Notes: generated by a model from the sequence alone, not told the origin. Positions 16,554-25,983 are shown, counted from the first letter of the stretch. The stretch is DNA of 64,000 bases from Acidobacteriota bacterium (GCA_013289955.1 JABCYZ010000021.1:42931-106930); one strand, 5' to 3'. Made by a program: numbers and translations.

Positions 16554-17435
16554 TTGTGTATTCCCGGCGGCGCCGACCGATTGTCTCTGAACCAAAGACA
16601 CGTTATAAGTTCTGTGGTGCCTGACGCAGCCATTCTTGTCGACTCCCTTCAGAAGTCCTTTCCGCCCGCGCGCAGCGGCTGGCGCTCTTTTCTACAGCCT
16701 TTCGGGAAACCCACCGCCGCCGCTCTCGCCGGGATTTCTTTCAAAGTGCGTCCCGGCGAATCCTTGGCGCTGCTGGGCGCAAATGGCGCCGGTAAATCCA
16801 CTCTTCTCCGCATTCTGGCCACGCTGCTGTTCCCCACTGGAGGCAGCGCACAAGTCGCAGGGCACGATGCCGTTCTCGATCCGAGCGCCGTTCGCCGCCA
16901 GCTCGGCTATCACGCCGGCACCGACGTCGGTTTCTATGCCCGGCTGACGGGCCGCGAAAACTTGCGTTTCTTTGGCCGCCTCAATCATCTTTCAAGCCCC
17001 CTGGCCTCCGAGCGCATCGCCTATCTCGCGCAGCAACTCCATCTGGAAGAGGGCCTCGATCGCCAGGTCCGGACCCTTTCTTCCGGCACGGTGCAGCGCC
17101 TCAGCCTCGCCCGCGCCCTGCTCCATGAGCCGCGCGTTCTTCTCTTGGATGAGCCTACGCGCAGTCTGGACGCTATCGCCGCCTCTGAATTTCGCCGCTT
17201 CCTGAAATCCGAAGTCCTCGGCCGCGGCGACACCTCTCTCCTCTTCGCCTCTCACACTTTGCCTGAGGTCGAGCTTCTCGCCGACCGCATCGCGATTATC
17301 GACGCCGGGCGCCTTCTTGCTTGCGACACCCTGGCAGCCCTCAAACAGACCACGCGATCCGCAACTCTGGAAGAAGCCTTCCTGCGCCTCACAGGCCGCA
17401 CTCCGCACCTAACGGCGGAAGAAGGCTCGGAATGA
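16554..17435 (+). CDS. ABC transporter ATP-binding protein
   Basis: An ABC ATPase of about 293 residues. Walker A is GANGAGKST, the signature is the slightly unusual LSSGTVQRLSLARAL, Walker B is VLLLDEPT, followed by RSLD and the switch His in FASHTLPEV. The sequence resembles the CcmA/DRA family of drug, lipid or polysaccharide exporters. The longest frame starts at a TTG (16554); GTG codons at 16614 and 16617 are equally possible since no good ribosome-binding site is seen. The stop overlaps the permease start by four bases. Being divergent from the peptide operon, it is a candidate exporter for that peptide, but the substrate cannot be read from the sequence. Confidence 0.88.
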   Translation: MCIPGGADRLSLNQRHVISSVVPDAAILVDSLQKSFPPARSGWRSFLQPFGKPTAAALAGISFKVRPGESLALLGANGAGKSTLLRILATLLFPTGGSAQVAGHDAVLDPSAVRRQLGYHAGTDVGFYARLTGRENLRFFGRLNHLSSPLASERIAYLAQQLHLEEGLDRQVRTLSSGTVQRLSLARALLHEPRVLLLDEPTRSLDAIAASEFRRFLKSEVLGRGDTSLLFASHTLPEVELLADRIAIIDAGRLLACDTLAALKQTTRSATLEEAFLRLTGRTPHLTAEEGSE

Positions 17436-18247
17436 TCCGATCCCTCTCTGAAGTATGGATCTTCTTCTGGCGCGATCTCTCTGTCGCTCGTACGTACCGT
17501 ATACTCTTCGTCCTCGAGGCCCTGGAGGCGCTCTTTGGCGCGGCAATGTTTTATTACGTCGCGCGCTTCGTCGACAGTCCGCAGCTGCAGCACGCGCTCC
17601 CCGAGGGCGGAAGCTATTTTGCTTTCTCTTTGATCGGCTTCGTTTTCTTCGACTATCTGAATGCCGCCATGGACACGTTCGACCGTAGTCTGGCGGAAGC
17701 GCGCGACACCGGCACACTCGAGCACCTTCTCGTGACGCAGACTTCTCTCCCCTTGATTCTGGCCGGCTCGGCGATCTATCCCTTCCTCGTTACCACGATC
17801 CGTATCGCCGTCTACATTGCCTGGAGCGCGCTGCTTTTCGGCTTTCCGCTTCGCGATGCTAACTGGCCTGCCGTAGCCGCCGTGCTGCTCGCCACTCTCC
17901 TCGCTTTTTCCGGCCTGGGAATTCTCTCCGCAAGCTATGTACTGCTGTTCAAGCGCGGCAATCCGGCGAAGTGGTTGCTGCTCGGCGTTTCCAGTGTCGC
18001 CGGCGGCATGCTCTTCCCCGTCACCATCCTGCCCGATTGGTTGCAGCTTGTGGCTCGGCTAAATCCCGTGACTTATGCGCTCGACGCCATGCGCGCCGCT
18101 CTCCTCGGCGGCGCAGGTCTGGAGGCCGTTTGGCGGCCACTCCTGGTTTTACTTCTATTCGCTGCCGTCCTTTTGCCCGTCTCCATGGCAGTCTTCGCCT
18201 GGGCGCTTCGCCGCACCAAAACCACCGGCACTCTCATGCACCGCTAG
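17432..18247 (+). CDS. ABC-2 type transporter permease
   Basis: A 271-residue membrane protein with about six predicted helices, for example 'YFAFSLIGFVFFDYL', 'VAAVLLATLLAFSGLGILSA', 'WLLLGVSSVAGGMLFPVTIL' and 'LLVLLLFAAVLLPVSMAVFAWAL'. The 'LPDWLQLVARLNPVTYALDAMR' block near the last helices is typical of ABC-2 permeases of export systems. ATG 17432 overlaps the ATPase stop, so the pair is translationally coupled. One ATPase plus one permease suffices for a homodimeric exporter. Confidence 0.88.
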   Translation: MIRSLSEVWIFFWRDLSVARTYRILFVLEALEALFGAAMFYYVARFVDSPQLQHALPEGGSYFAFSLIGFVFFDYLNAAMDTFDRSLAEARDTGTLEHLLVTQTSLPLILAGSAIYPFLVTTIRIAVYIAWSALLFGFPLRDANWPAVAAVLLATLLAFSGLGILSASYVLLFKRGNPAKWLLLGVSSVAGGMLFPVTILPDWLQLVARLNPVTYALDAMRAALLGGAGLEAVWRPLLVLLLFAAVLLPVSMAVFAWALRRTKTTGTLMHR

Positions 18248-18348
18248 GGACTCGGGAGCTTCTGGGGCCGGAGCTTGTTGCCCTCTGAAGGCCCGCGCTC
18301 GCTGGCAGCAGCCAGGCGCACTTCAAAGAAACGCGTCCTCCTCGGGGG

Positions 18349-18386
18349 GAAAAAAAAGACCGGCCCCAGGGAAGCGGAGCCGGCCC
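18349..18386 (-). terminator. Intrinsic terminator of the TPR-protein gene
   Basis: On the minus strand CCGGCTCC and GGGGCCGG pair around an 8-base loop and are followed by TCTTTTTTTTCCCC. It begins about 28 bases after the TPR-protein stop. Confidence 0.85.
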
Positions 18387-18413
18387 GTTCCATCCAATCG
18401 CGAAGGAAAACCG

Positions 18414-19571
18414 TCAGGACTTCTTTTTCTTCGCGTTCACCTTGATGTCGATCCCGGGAGCCATTTGCTGCAACTGTTCGAGGCCCTCCTTGGCTTGTTT
18501 GCCGAAGGGTCCGTCGGGGTCGAGCTCCACCGCCTTCTGATAAGCCTCAATCGTCCCCGGTGCAAACTCCGGCACATCTTTGTCCCCCACCTTCTTCACA
18601 GTCATCTTGTAAACCAGACAGGCTCCCAGCAGGTACCAGGTTTGCGCGCTCTTCGGGTCCAGCTCCGCGGATTTCTGAAGCGGCTCTATGGCATCGCCTC
18701 CGCGGTTCGCGTTGTACAAGCTGATTCCGAAATTTCGCCAAGCCGTCGCCGCTTTTGTCGGATCCAGCTCCGCGCTCTTCGTGTAGGCCGCGCGCGCTTC
18801 GTCGATCTTTCCCGCACGCGCCAGAACGTTGCCCAGATTATTGTAGTAGCCGGGGTCATCGGGCTTAGCGGTTATGGCCTGCTGGTAAGCCTGCGCCGCC
18901 TCGTCATTACGCCCCGCCACGTCATACGCTTCGCCCAGCTTCGCCCACAGCAGATGCTGGTTCGGATCCTTTTCCGGCGCCGACTTTTGCGCGGCCTGGA
19001 ATTCCGCCGCTGCCTTATCGGAAAGATCCTTCAGGTTTTGCTTCGCTGCATCCCGCTGATCGGGAGTAACTTTCGCCAAATCGTCTTTGGCCTTGCGCTC
19101 CTGATCAAGAAACGCTGTCCCTGCCGCAAAGTGCGCCTTCATGCCCTCGAATTTCTGCTTATCTTCATCCTGCTTTTTAGCTTTCTCCGTCGCCTCGGCT
19201 CCCTGCTTGGCCATAATATCTTTGAAGTTCATGTCCGCTTTGGCTTCTTCGCCGCTGGTGACTTTCAGCTGGCCCATCGGGACGGGCGGCTGCTTCTCGT
19301 TCGGCGCCGGGAAAATCGTAATTGTCACCTTGTACACTCCCGGCCGAAGATTGCGGATTTCAAATCTTCCTTCTGCGTCCGTTTTTGCATCTGCCTTCGC
19401 GCCTTGTTCGCTCACCGCCTCCACCGTCAATCCAAACCACGGCTTTGCGTTGATATCCAAAATCGTGCCGCCAATCGATCCCGTCTGTGCCGCCGCGCGC
19501 GGCGCGAGCGCAGTCACGAGCGCGCCGGCAAGCAGCACAGCAAACATCATCGACTTCAAAATCCTCTTCAT
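18414..19571 (-). CDS. Secreted carboxypeptidase-regulatory-like/TPR repeat protein
   Basis: A 385-residue exported protein. Signal peptide at about 1-30 (SMMFAVLLAGALVTALAPRA), then a carboxypeptidase-regulatory (transthyretin-like) beta domain with 'GSIGGTILDINAKPWFGLTV' and 'DAEGRFEIRNLRPGVYKVTI', a charged Lys/Glu helix, and four or more TPR units in the C-terminal half ('LLWAKLGEAYDVAGRNDEAA', 'PGYYNNLGNVLARAGKIDEA', 'WRNFGISLYNANRGGDAIEP'). ATG 19571 has AAGGAG nine bases upstream. Such hybrid proteins are common in Acidobacteriota; this one probably acts as a periplasmic or surface scaffold. No enzymatic motif was seen. Confidence 0.85.
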   Translation of the reverse strand: MKRILKSMMFAVLLAGALVTALAPRAAAQTGSIGGTILDINAKPWFGLTVEAVSEQGAKADAKTDAEGRFEIRNLRPGVYKVTITIFPAPNEKQPPVPMGQLKVTSGEEAKADMNFKDIMAKQGAEATEKAKKQDEDKQKFEGMKAHFAAGTAFLDQERKAKDDLAKVTPDQRDAAKQNLKDLSDKAAAEFQAAQKSAPEKDPNQHLLWAKLGEAYDVAGRNDEAAQAYQQAITAKPDDPGYYNNLGNVLARAGKIDEARAAYTKSAELDPTKAATAWRNFGISLYNANRGGDAIEPLQKSAELDPKSAQTWYLLGACLVYKMTVKKVGDKDVPEFAPGTIEAYQKAVELDPDGPFGKQAKEGLEQLQQMAPGIDIKVNAKKKKS

Positions 19572-19702
19572 CCTTTTTCTCCTTTTGCCGAGGCGTACCC
19601 TGCCCGGCCTGGCTGGCGGGATGGCCCTATTATCCTTAATCCTAGCCCTTTTCCAAGTGGGACAGACGTCACGGTCGGCCGCCCCAAATCTTTTCCCAAC
19701 CT

Positions 19703-20425
19703 CTACAGGCGCGCGTTCATCGCCAGCTGGTACGGTATGGGGTCCGCCACTCCCGCCTCGCGGAACGCCTTCAACCGGAGCAAGCAACTATCGCACGCTC
19801 CGCAAGCCTTGTCTTCATTTTGGTAGCACGACCACGTCAGTTCGAGCGGCACGCCCAATTCCAACCCGCGCCGGATAATTTCGCTCTTCTTCAGCGTAAT
19901 CACCGGCGTCTCGATCCTGATCCGGGTCTCCGGCCGCGTTCCGACTCTCACCAGCTTCTGAAACACTTCGTAATACTCAGCCCGGCAATCCGGGTACCCG
20001 GAACTATCCTCCGCCACCGCCCCAATGTAAACCGCCCCCGCTCCCATCGCCTCCGCCCAGCTCACCGCCACCGAAAGAAAATGCGCATTGCGAAACGGCA
20101 CATACGTCACCGGAATCGCACTCCCCTTGGCGCCAGCCGCTCCCAACTCATTTTCCGGCACCGCGATATTCCCGTCCGTCAGCGCCGATCCGCCAATCGC
20201 CCGAAAATGATCCAAGCGCACCACCAAACGCTGCTGCACTTCGAGCCAATCCGCAATGCGGTCGAACGCGAGCCTTTCCCGGGCCTCGGTACGCTGTCCA
20301 TAACTGGCATGCAGGAGCGCAAGATTCCGGCTGCCATGCTTTTCAAGCGCGATTGTCGCGCATACACACGAGTCCATCCCGCCGCTAAGAAGCACCACTG
20401 CCTTGGTCCCATCCATCTTGCTCAT
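19703..20425 (-). CDS. queC: 7-cyano-7-deazaguanine synthase QueC
   Basis: QueC converts 7-carboxy-7-deazaguanine to preQ0 with ammonia and ATP. The N-terminal PP-loop SGGMDS (as LLSGGMDSCVCAT) and the C-terminal zinc site CYQNEDKACGACDSC with the family ending 'LRLKAFREAGVADPIPY' are both present. At about 240 residues the size is normal. It is the last gene of a minus-strand group with queE and queD. Start codon 20425 (ATG) is taken; a GTG at 20437 is in frame. Confidence 0.96.
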   Translation of the reverse strand: MSKMDGTKAVVLLSGGMDSCVCATIALEKHGSRNLALLHASYGQRTEARERLAFDRIADWLEVQQRLVVRLDHFRAIGGSALTDGNIAVPENELGAAGAKGSAIPVTYVPFRNAHFLSVAVSWAEAMGAGAVYIGAVAEDSSGYPDCRAEYYEVFQKLVRVGTRPETRIRIETPVITLKKSEIIRRGLELGVPLELTWSCYQNEDKACGACDSCLLRLKAFREAGVADPIPYQLAMNARL

Positions 20426-20503
20426 CGTTAGGTCCACACTCCCGGAGAAAACCAGCCAGCTACCGGCAAACGCCCTGGGACGCTCCGATCCTCTACCTCC
20501 AGT

Positions 20504-21232
20504 TCAAACTCCCTTCGTCGCCGGATCCCAAACAAACTTATGCAGCTGCAATCCCAATCGCACCGGCAATCCATCCGCTAACATCCACTCCACCAGCGTC
20601 CGCGGCTCCAGCCCCTGCCATTTCCCCGCCGGATCATCAAACACCGGCGAAAACAAGACCTGCCTCACGCGCTCCGCCAAACGATGCTCCGCTGTAAACT
20701 CCCGCGCAAACTCATAATCCCGCCTGGTCCTGATCACAAACTTCACTTCGTCCTGCGCGCCGAGCACTTCGAGATTCCGCATCTCAAACGTATCCGCCTC
20801 GCCCGAGTCCGGACATTTCACATCCACAATCTTGATCACGGCCTCCGCGAGCCGCCCCGTATAGCGTTCTCCGCTCGTCTCGATCATCACCGTATATCCG
20901 GCCGCAACCAGTTTCTCCGCCAGCGGATAAACCTCTTCCTGCAAGAGCGGCTCGCCGCCGGTCAATTCGACAAGCGGCACGCCAGCCGCAGCGCCAGACG
21001 TTTCCGACGCTCGCCCCGCCAGCTCATCCACGCGCGCCAGCACGCCCGCGACACTCATCTTCGTCCCGCCGTGAAACGCGTACGCCGTATCGCACCAGGT
21101 GCACCGCAAATTGCACCCCGTCAAACGCACAAAAATACACGGCAATCCCGCGCGCGTCCCTTCCCCCTGAATCGATTTGAATATTTCCGTAATGAACATG
21201 TCTTCCGGTAATTCTTCGTTGAACGACTGCAT
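20504..21232 (-). CDS. queE: 7-carboxy-7-deazaguanine synthase QueE (radical SAM)
   Basis: QueE rearranges 6-carboxytetrahydropterin to 7-carboxy-7-deazaguanine. The signature 'FKSIQGEGTRAGLPCIFVRL' is followed by CNLRCTWCD, with the CxxxCxxC cluster ligands, and LTGGEPLLQ. The chain is about 242 residues, as expected. It lies between a 59-residue membrane protein gene and queC on the minus strand. The ATG at 21232 is taken; a GTG at 21250 and an ATG at 21202 are alternatives. Confidence 0.96.
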   Translation of the reverse strand: MQSFNEELPEDMFITEIFKSIQGEGTRAGLPCIFVRLTGCNLRCTWCDTAYAFHGGTKMSVAGVLARVDELAGRASETSGAAAGVPLVELTGGEPLLQEEVYPLAEKLVAAGYTVMIETSGERYTGRLAEAVIKIVDVKCPDSGEADTFEMRNLEVLGAQDEVKFVIRTRRDYEFAREFTAEHRLAERVRQVLFSPVFDDPAGKWQGLEPRTLVEWMLADGLPVRLGLQLHKFVWDPATKGV

Positions 21233-21268
21233 TCCCTCGCGGTCCCGCACGCCGGAGCGTCTTCGCCT

Positions 21269-21448
21269 CTACTTCGTCACTTCTTTGCGTCCTCTTCTCG
21301 CCAGCCACCCGATCGCTCCGAGAAACAAAATCACGGGCAGAATCAATCTCCAGTAGGCCGGCGAAACGCCAATGTAATGGAAGACCACCACGTAGCCGAT
21401 CGCCACCAGCAAAGCCGGAACCAAAATAATGAAAAAACCGCGATTCAT
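21269..21448 (-). CDS. Small two-helix membrane protein inside the queuosine gene group
   Basis: A 59-residue frame starting MNRGFFIILVPALLVAIGYV, with two hydrophobic helices (about residues 4-24 and 33-52) separated by a short YIGVSPAYW loop and ending in the positively charged RRGRKEVTK tail. It lies 19 bases from the longest queE start and 83 bases after queD, all on the minus strand. Positive-inside charge distribution and frame placement argue that it is real. I do not recognise the family; it may be unrelated to queuosine and simply be co-transcribed. Confidence 0.6.
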   Translation of the reverse strand: MNRGFFIILVPALLVAIGYVVVFHYIGVSPAYWRLILPVILFLGAIGWLARRGRKEVTK

Positions 21449-21531
21449 TGTTTCACCGCTCTCAAAACCTGCGAGCCGCAGGCGCCCTTTTTCGCGGCTA
21501 CCTCTTTACGCCGCTCGTTCCGTCCCTCTTC

Positions 21532-21912
21532 TCAATCGCCCGGCCGGTACTGCGCCCGGCTCGTATCCGTCTCCCACAAGACCACATCCGTAACGCGCGC
21601 CCCCGCCGGCAAATCCTGCAATCCGCGGGTCACCTCATCATAAAAATACTTCGCCATATTTTCCGCCGAAGGATTCACCGTCCTAAACGGCTCCAAATCA
21701 TTTACAAACTGGTGGTCCAACCGCCCCATAATCTCCCGCACAATCGCCTTCAGCCGCGTAAAGTCCACCAACAACCCGATCGCATCCAGCTCCGGCCCCT
21801 CGAGCGTCACGCGCACGCGATAGTTATGTCCATGCACGTTCTCGCACTTCCCGCGATACCCCCGAAGCGCATGCCCGGCGGAAAATGTCTCTTCCACGCT
21901 AACCTGAAACAT
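21532..21912 (-). CDS. queD: 6-carboxytetrahydropterin synthase QueD
   Basis: QueD turns 7,8-dihydroneopterin triphosphate into 6-carboxytetrahydropterin, the first committed step of 7-deazaguanine synthesis. The 126-residue chain shows the zinc-ligand His residues (FSAGHAL, then CENVHGHNY), the catalytic Cys in KCENVHGH, DFTRLK and the LDHQFVND and PSAENMAKY blocks of the PTPS fold. First gene of the queD/-/queE/queC group; tgt and queF, if present, are outside the window. Confidence 0.96.
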   Translation of the reverse strand: MFQVSVEETFSAGHALRGYRGKCENVHGHNYRVRVTLEGPELDAIGLLVDFTRLKAIVREIMGRLDHQFVNDLEPFRTVNPSAENMAKYFYDEVTRGLQDLPAGARVTDVVLWETDTSRAQYRPGD

Positions 21913-21963
21913 TCTTCTCCGTGTCCTCTGTGTTCTCTCTGACCTGTCTCTCGAGTCTTTTTC

Positions 21964-24081
21964 TTATTTCTTCTTTGCCAGAAACCGCGAAACCTCCGTC
22001 AAACTCGAAGTCATCTTGTACTTCGGCAAAGATTCCAAAAAAATCTTACCATACGCCATCCGCTGAATCCTGTTGTCGAGCAGCGCCAAAACCCCCCGAT
22101 CCGTCTTCGTCCGAATCAGCCGCCCGAACCCCTGCTTCAACGCCAAAACCGCCTGGGGCACCTGAAATTCGGCAAAGGGATTGCGCCCATCCTCCTCTAG
22201 AGCCGCCACCCGCGCCGCCACAATCGGATCGCTGGGCACCGCAAACGGCAGCCGGTCCACAATCACGCAAGAAAGCTGGTCCCCCGGCACGTCCACTCCC
22301 TGCCAAAAGCTGGCCGTAGCAAAAAGCACCGCTCCCGGCGTGTTTTTAAACTTCTCGAGTAAAACGGAGCGCGGCGAAGTCCCCTGCAAGAGCAACGGAA
22401 ATGGCAACCGCGTGCGGACCCGGCTGAAGAGCTCGTTCATCTGCGAGTAGCTTGTAAACAAACAGAACGCCCGCCCCTGGCTCGTCTCGAGCAAGTTCAC
22501 GATCTCGTCCGCGGCCCTCGCCGTATACGCCGGATTCCGCACATCCGGCATGTTCTGCGGCAAATACAGCATGGCCTGCTCCGGATAATCAAACTCCGGC
22601 GGCAACCCGCGCTCCTTTGCATGATCCAGTCCCAGCCGTTGCCGGATAAACTCAAAACGGTTCCCCACCGTCAAAGTCGCCGAAGTCAGAACGACCGTAT
22701 CGAACTGCTCAAAAAGTTTTTCCCGCAAAATCTGGCTCACATCAATCGGGGTCGCCGCCAGAAACACGCCCTTGTTCCGCCGCTCGTACCAATACACAAA
22801 ATTCTTCTCATTCGACTCAAACAGGAACGACAGTTCCTGCCGTATCTCGAAGCTTCTCCGCGCAATCCGCAAGATCTCTTCCGGCTTCTGCGTCAACGCC
22901 GCGCATTCGGTCTCAAACCCCTTCAGCGCGGATGCCATATCGTCGTAAGCCTCGCGGTTCTGGTCCAGAAACGATTCCCGCTCGTTCCGCGAAAACGGAT
23001 ACCGCCCGTCCCGCGCCGGGAAGCGCTCAAAAAACGCCCGGCTCCTCTCGCGTATCCTCTGTGTCCGCCGCAAAAGCCCCGGCGTTCCCAAATGCAAGAG
23101 CCGCAAAGTCTGGTCCGCGTCCCTGACCAGCTCCTCAAACCGGAAATTCGAAATCTGCCTCCCAAAATAATCGCTGGCGACATCCTCCATCTCATGCGCT
23201 TCATCAAACACAACCGCCGAATACTCCGGCAAAATGCTTCCGAAATCGTCCTGCTTCAAGGCCAAATCCGCAAAAAACAGATGGTGATTCACGATAATAA
23301 GATCCGCATCCTTCGCCCGCTGGTGCATCCCGGTCACAAAGCACGGATTAAACGAGGGACACTTCTGCCCCGAACACGTATCCCGCCGCGCATCCAGCCG
23401 CGTCCACAAATCCGAATCATCCGGCAAAAAGGTAAGCTCCGCGCGGTCTCCCGTTTCCGTCAACTTCGCCCACTGCTTGATCTGCTGAAACGCGTCCAGC
23501 TCGTCCATCCCCTTCAGCAGCGCCTGGTCCGCCATCTGATTCATTTTTGCCACACACAAAAAATTCGACCGCCCCTTCATAACCGCCACTTTCAGATTCG
23601 GCGCAAAATGCTTCTGCAAAAACGGAATATCCTTCTGAAAAAGCTGCTCCTGCAAGGATTTTGTCGCGGTAGAAATTACCACTCGCCGCCCGCTCGAAAT
23701 CGCGGGCACCAGATAGGCCAGCGTCTTTCCCGTCCCAGTCCCTGCCTCCAAAATCGCGTGATGATGTTTCTCAAACGCGTCGTCCACCATCTCCGCCATT
23801 TCCAATTGCCCGCGCCGGTGCTCGTATCCCCCGATCATGCACCGTTCCAGAAATCCGCCCGGCCCAAACACATCCTGCATCGACGGCTTCCCGGTCGACG
23901 GCTCTTCCCCGTCAGCCCGAGCCACTGCCGGATTATCCTCAAAAGACGCGTCTTCCCCTTCCGGCAGGGCCACGGCATCCACAGCCGCATCGCTCTCCGG
24001 TACGTACTTCGTTTTGGCTGCTCGCTTGGCCAAGCGCACCTGTCGCTTCGATCCGAACTCTCGGATCCGTAACGATAACAC
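21964..24081 (-). CDS. dinG: ATP-dependent helicase, DinG/XPD family
   Basis: A superfamily 2 Fe-S helicase of 705 residues. Walker A is AGTGTGKTLAYL, the DEAH box is VFDEAHEMED, and the Fe-S cluster Cys residues appear in FLCVAKMN and 'DTCSGQKCPSFNPCF' between motifs Ia and II. Late motifs SATL, 'LFTSYSQMNELF', 'GQGVDVPG'-like FWQGVDVPGDQL, and QGFGRLIRT complete the helicase. An unusual acidic N-terminal extension of about 75 residues precedes the core. It starts with GTG at 24081. DinG-type helicases unwind R-loops and other structures during replication and repair. Adjacent to the queuosine genes, with a 51-base gap. Confidence 0.93.
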   Translation of the reverse strand: MLSLRIREFGSKRQVRLAKRAAKTKYVPESDAAVDAVALPEGEDASFEDNPAVARADGEEPSTGKPSMQDVFGPGGFLERCMIGGYEHRRGQLEMAEMVDDAFEKHHHAILEAGTGTGKTLAYLVPAISSGRRVVISTATKSLQEQLFQKDIPFLQKHFAPNLKVAVMKGRSNFLCVAKMNQMADQALLKGMDELDAFQQIKQWAKLTETGDRAELTFLPDDSDLWTRLDARRDTCSGQKCPSFNPCFVTGMHQRAKDADLIIVNHHLFFADLALKQDDFGSILPEYSAVVFDEAHEMEDVASDYFGRQISNFRFEELVRDADQTLRLLHLGTPGLLRRTQRIRERSRAFFERFPARDGRYPFSRNERESFLDQNREAYDDMASALKGFETECAALTQKPEEILRIARRSFEIRQELSFLFESNEKNFVYWYERRNKGVFLAATPIDVSQILREKLFEQFDTVVLTSATLTVGNRFEFIRQRLGLDHAKERGLPPEFDYPEQAMLYLPQNMPDVRNPAYTARAADEIVNLLETSQGRAFCLFTSYSQMNELFSRVRTRLPFPLLLQGTSPRSVLLEKFKNTPGAVLFATASFWQGVDVPGDQLSCVIVDRLPFAVPSDPIVAARVAALEEDGRNPFAEFQVPQAVLALKQGFGRLIRTKTDRGVLALLDNRIQRMAYGKIFLESLPKYKMTSSLTEVSRFLAKKK

Positions 24082-24430
24082 AGTCCTCCGCGCCGGACTT
24101 TTATCCGCGCCCGGCGCCAGATGACGACGATTTCAAATAACCTTTCCCTGATTTCTGGTGGTCTTTCCTTCCGTTCCTCTGGATTCGAGACAGGATCAGA
24201 TTGTTTTTGGCATCCAGGTTCTGGCGAGCGCCTGCTGGAGCAAACCCTGCTGACCGATTGGCCTGCCCTTCCGGGCATGGATTCCGTACTTTCCGCCAGT
24301 TTAGCAGTAGGGCAACCGCGACTGGTTCTGAACCCATTTCTCCCTTCGCGAGCGTTACATTGAAGGCTGCCACGGAATGGGGATGGGTTTCCTGGCGTGA
24401 GGACTAAGTCTGTACGGCGTGGGGTGCCTG
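24082..24430. other. Intergenic region between dinG and the DUF4382 gene
   Basis: About 350 bases. The divergent promoters for dinG (minus) and the DUF4382 lipoprotein gene (plus) must lie here. No gene, RNA or clear repeat was recognised. Confidence 0.4.
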
Positions 24431-25948
24431 ATGAAATCTTATAAAGCCTTTCCTTTCTTGACTCTGCTAGCGTGTCTCTCCTTATGCTCGTGCTACCACG
24501 AGTTCCCAGGTAGTGGAAGTGGTGGAAGTGGTGGAAGCGGCGGTGGTGGCGGCTCGACCACGGCCAACGTGAGCCTCGTGCTTGTCTCAGACACTCTTCC
24601 AGCAAACATCGGGATTGTCAGTCTCAGGCTCGCCATCAGTTCCGTCGTGCTGACCTCCTCGACCGGTACTACGTCCACGCTCAATACCGGCAATCTCGTT
24701 GTGGATTTGGCTCGTGCCCAATCCGATTCCATCTACCTCGGAACGATTACGGGCGTTCCCACGGGCAACAACAGTTCGATCGCCCTTCACCTCACGGGCG
24801 GAGAAATCGCCTTTTTCAATGGCACGGGTACGGCGCTCACCAACCCTGTATGCGCGGTTGGCGACGTGTGCGTCGCGTCCTTTAGCGCAAGCTCCGTGCC
24901 GACCATCACCTCCACTCAAGCCATCAGCGCCAACACCGGGTTCGGGATCGATGTCAACCTCGCGAATATGGTTACGGTAACCGGGACCACTTTGACCATC
25001 AATCTCACGAATTCAGGCACCACGAACGTCGTCACCTCCTTCGCCCTTCCCCGCGCGACCAGTCTCACCGCTGGCCAGCTTGATCTCATCGAGGATTTCA
25101 CTGGCGTGGCTACTCTTAGCGGCACCAGTGTGACGGTTGCCTCCCAGACTCAGGCAGGGCGTGGCTCGATCACCGCTACCGTCACTTCCAACACGGAACT
25201 TGACATCGATCCTTCGCGGCAGCTTTGTACTGCGCCACTGCAGGGGAGCGCTTCCACCTGTGTCTCGAACAATCAGATCGTGAGCATGGACGCCATCCTC
25301 AATTCCGACGGAAGCTTTACCGCCCAGGAACTCGAGCCACTGCTGGCCACTCCTGTCGTCGACACTGTCGAAGGAACCATCGTGTCTATCAATAGTCCAA
25401 CGCAATTTAGCGTTGTCACCTCGGACATCGTTGCGGCTTCCTCCGGGTCAAAAATCGGCAGTCTGAGTGTGGGCGATCCTGTGACCGTCAACCTGAGCCC
25501 CAACATAGTCACGGGCGGTTTCCTGGTAGACACGAAAGGCCTCGCGGTCGGCGGGCCCCTGGGAAATTTCCTTGGCGGAACCGGCACGGGGACTCTCTTT
25601 GTGGGTCAGACCGTCGCTTTCCCCGTCTCCAGTTTCACTGCTGCCAACGGCACCGTCGCGGCCATCGCCAATAACGTCAACCTCGTCACTCTGCGCTGGT
25701 CACGCTTCATCGCAGCAGTCGGCAGCAACACAAATATTCTTGAATTCAACATAACCTCCCTTCCGGGCTATTTTGATTTCACGCCAGCTTCCCTTTTCGA
25801 CGTGCAGACGTTCACCAACACCAATTTCGATCTCCCTTCGAGCGGGCTCGCTGCCTCTCTGCCAGTTGGTATTCGCGCCCTCTATCTCCAAAACAACACG
25901 AACACCGCGGACCCGGCCTTTTTCGCCGCCAAGGTTCGCCAACACTAA
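24431..25948 (+). CDS. DUF4382 domain lipoprotein
   Basis: A 505-residue exported lipoprotein. The signal peptide ends in the lipobox LCSC (residues about 19-22), followed by a Gly/Ser linker (GSGSGGSGGSGGGGGS) and a DUF4382-like beta domain starting 'TANVSLVLVSDTLPANIGIV' with the recurring 'LRLAISSVVLTSSTG' and 'DLARAQSDSIYLGTITGVPT' strands. The C-terminal half contains further beta strands with VEGTIVSIN and GSLSVGDPVTVNLSP. Such proteins are frequent in Acidobacteriota; function unknown. A strong hairpin terminator follows immediately. Confidence 0.85.
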   Translation: MKSYKAFPFLTLLACLSLCSCYHEFPGSGSGGSGGSGGGGGSTTANVSLVLVSDTLPANIGIVSLRLAISSVVLTSSTGTTSTLNTGNLVVDLARAQSDSIYLGTITGVPTGNNSSIALHLTGGEIAFFNGTGTALTNPVCAVGDVCVASFSASSVPTITSTQAISANTGFGIDVNLANMVTVTGTTLTINLTNSGTTNVVTSFALPRATSLTAGQLDLIEDFTGVATLSGTSVTVASQTQAGRGSITATVTSNTELDIDPSRQLCTAPLQGSASTCVSNNQIVSMDAILNSDGSFTAQELEPLLATPVVDTVEGTIVSINSPTQFSVVTSDIVAASSGSKIGSLSVGDPVTVNLSPNIVTGGFLVDTKGLAVGGPLGNFLGGTGTGTLFVGQTVAFPVSSFTAANGTVAAIANNVNLVTLRWSRFIAAVGSNTNILEFNITSLPGYFDFTPASLFDVQTFTNTNFDLPSSGLAASLPVGIRALYLQNNTNTADPAFFAAKVRQH

Positions 25949-25983
25949 CCCGTTCCCGCTTTTACCCGCCTCCGCAAAAGGCA

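Noticed and set aside
22621..24072. 483-residue plus-strand frame
   Set aside because: Shadow of dinG; composition is rich in Arg/Pro/Leu and without domains.
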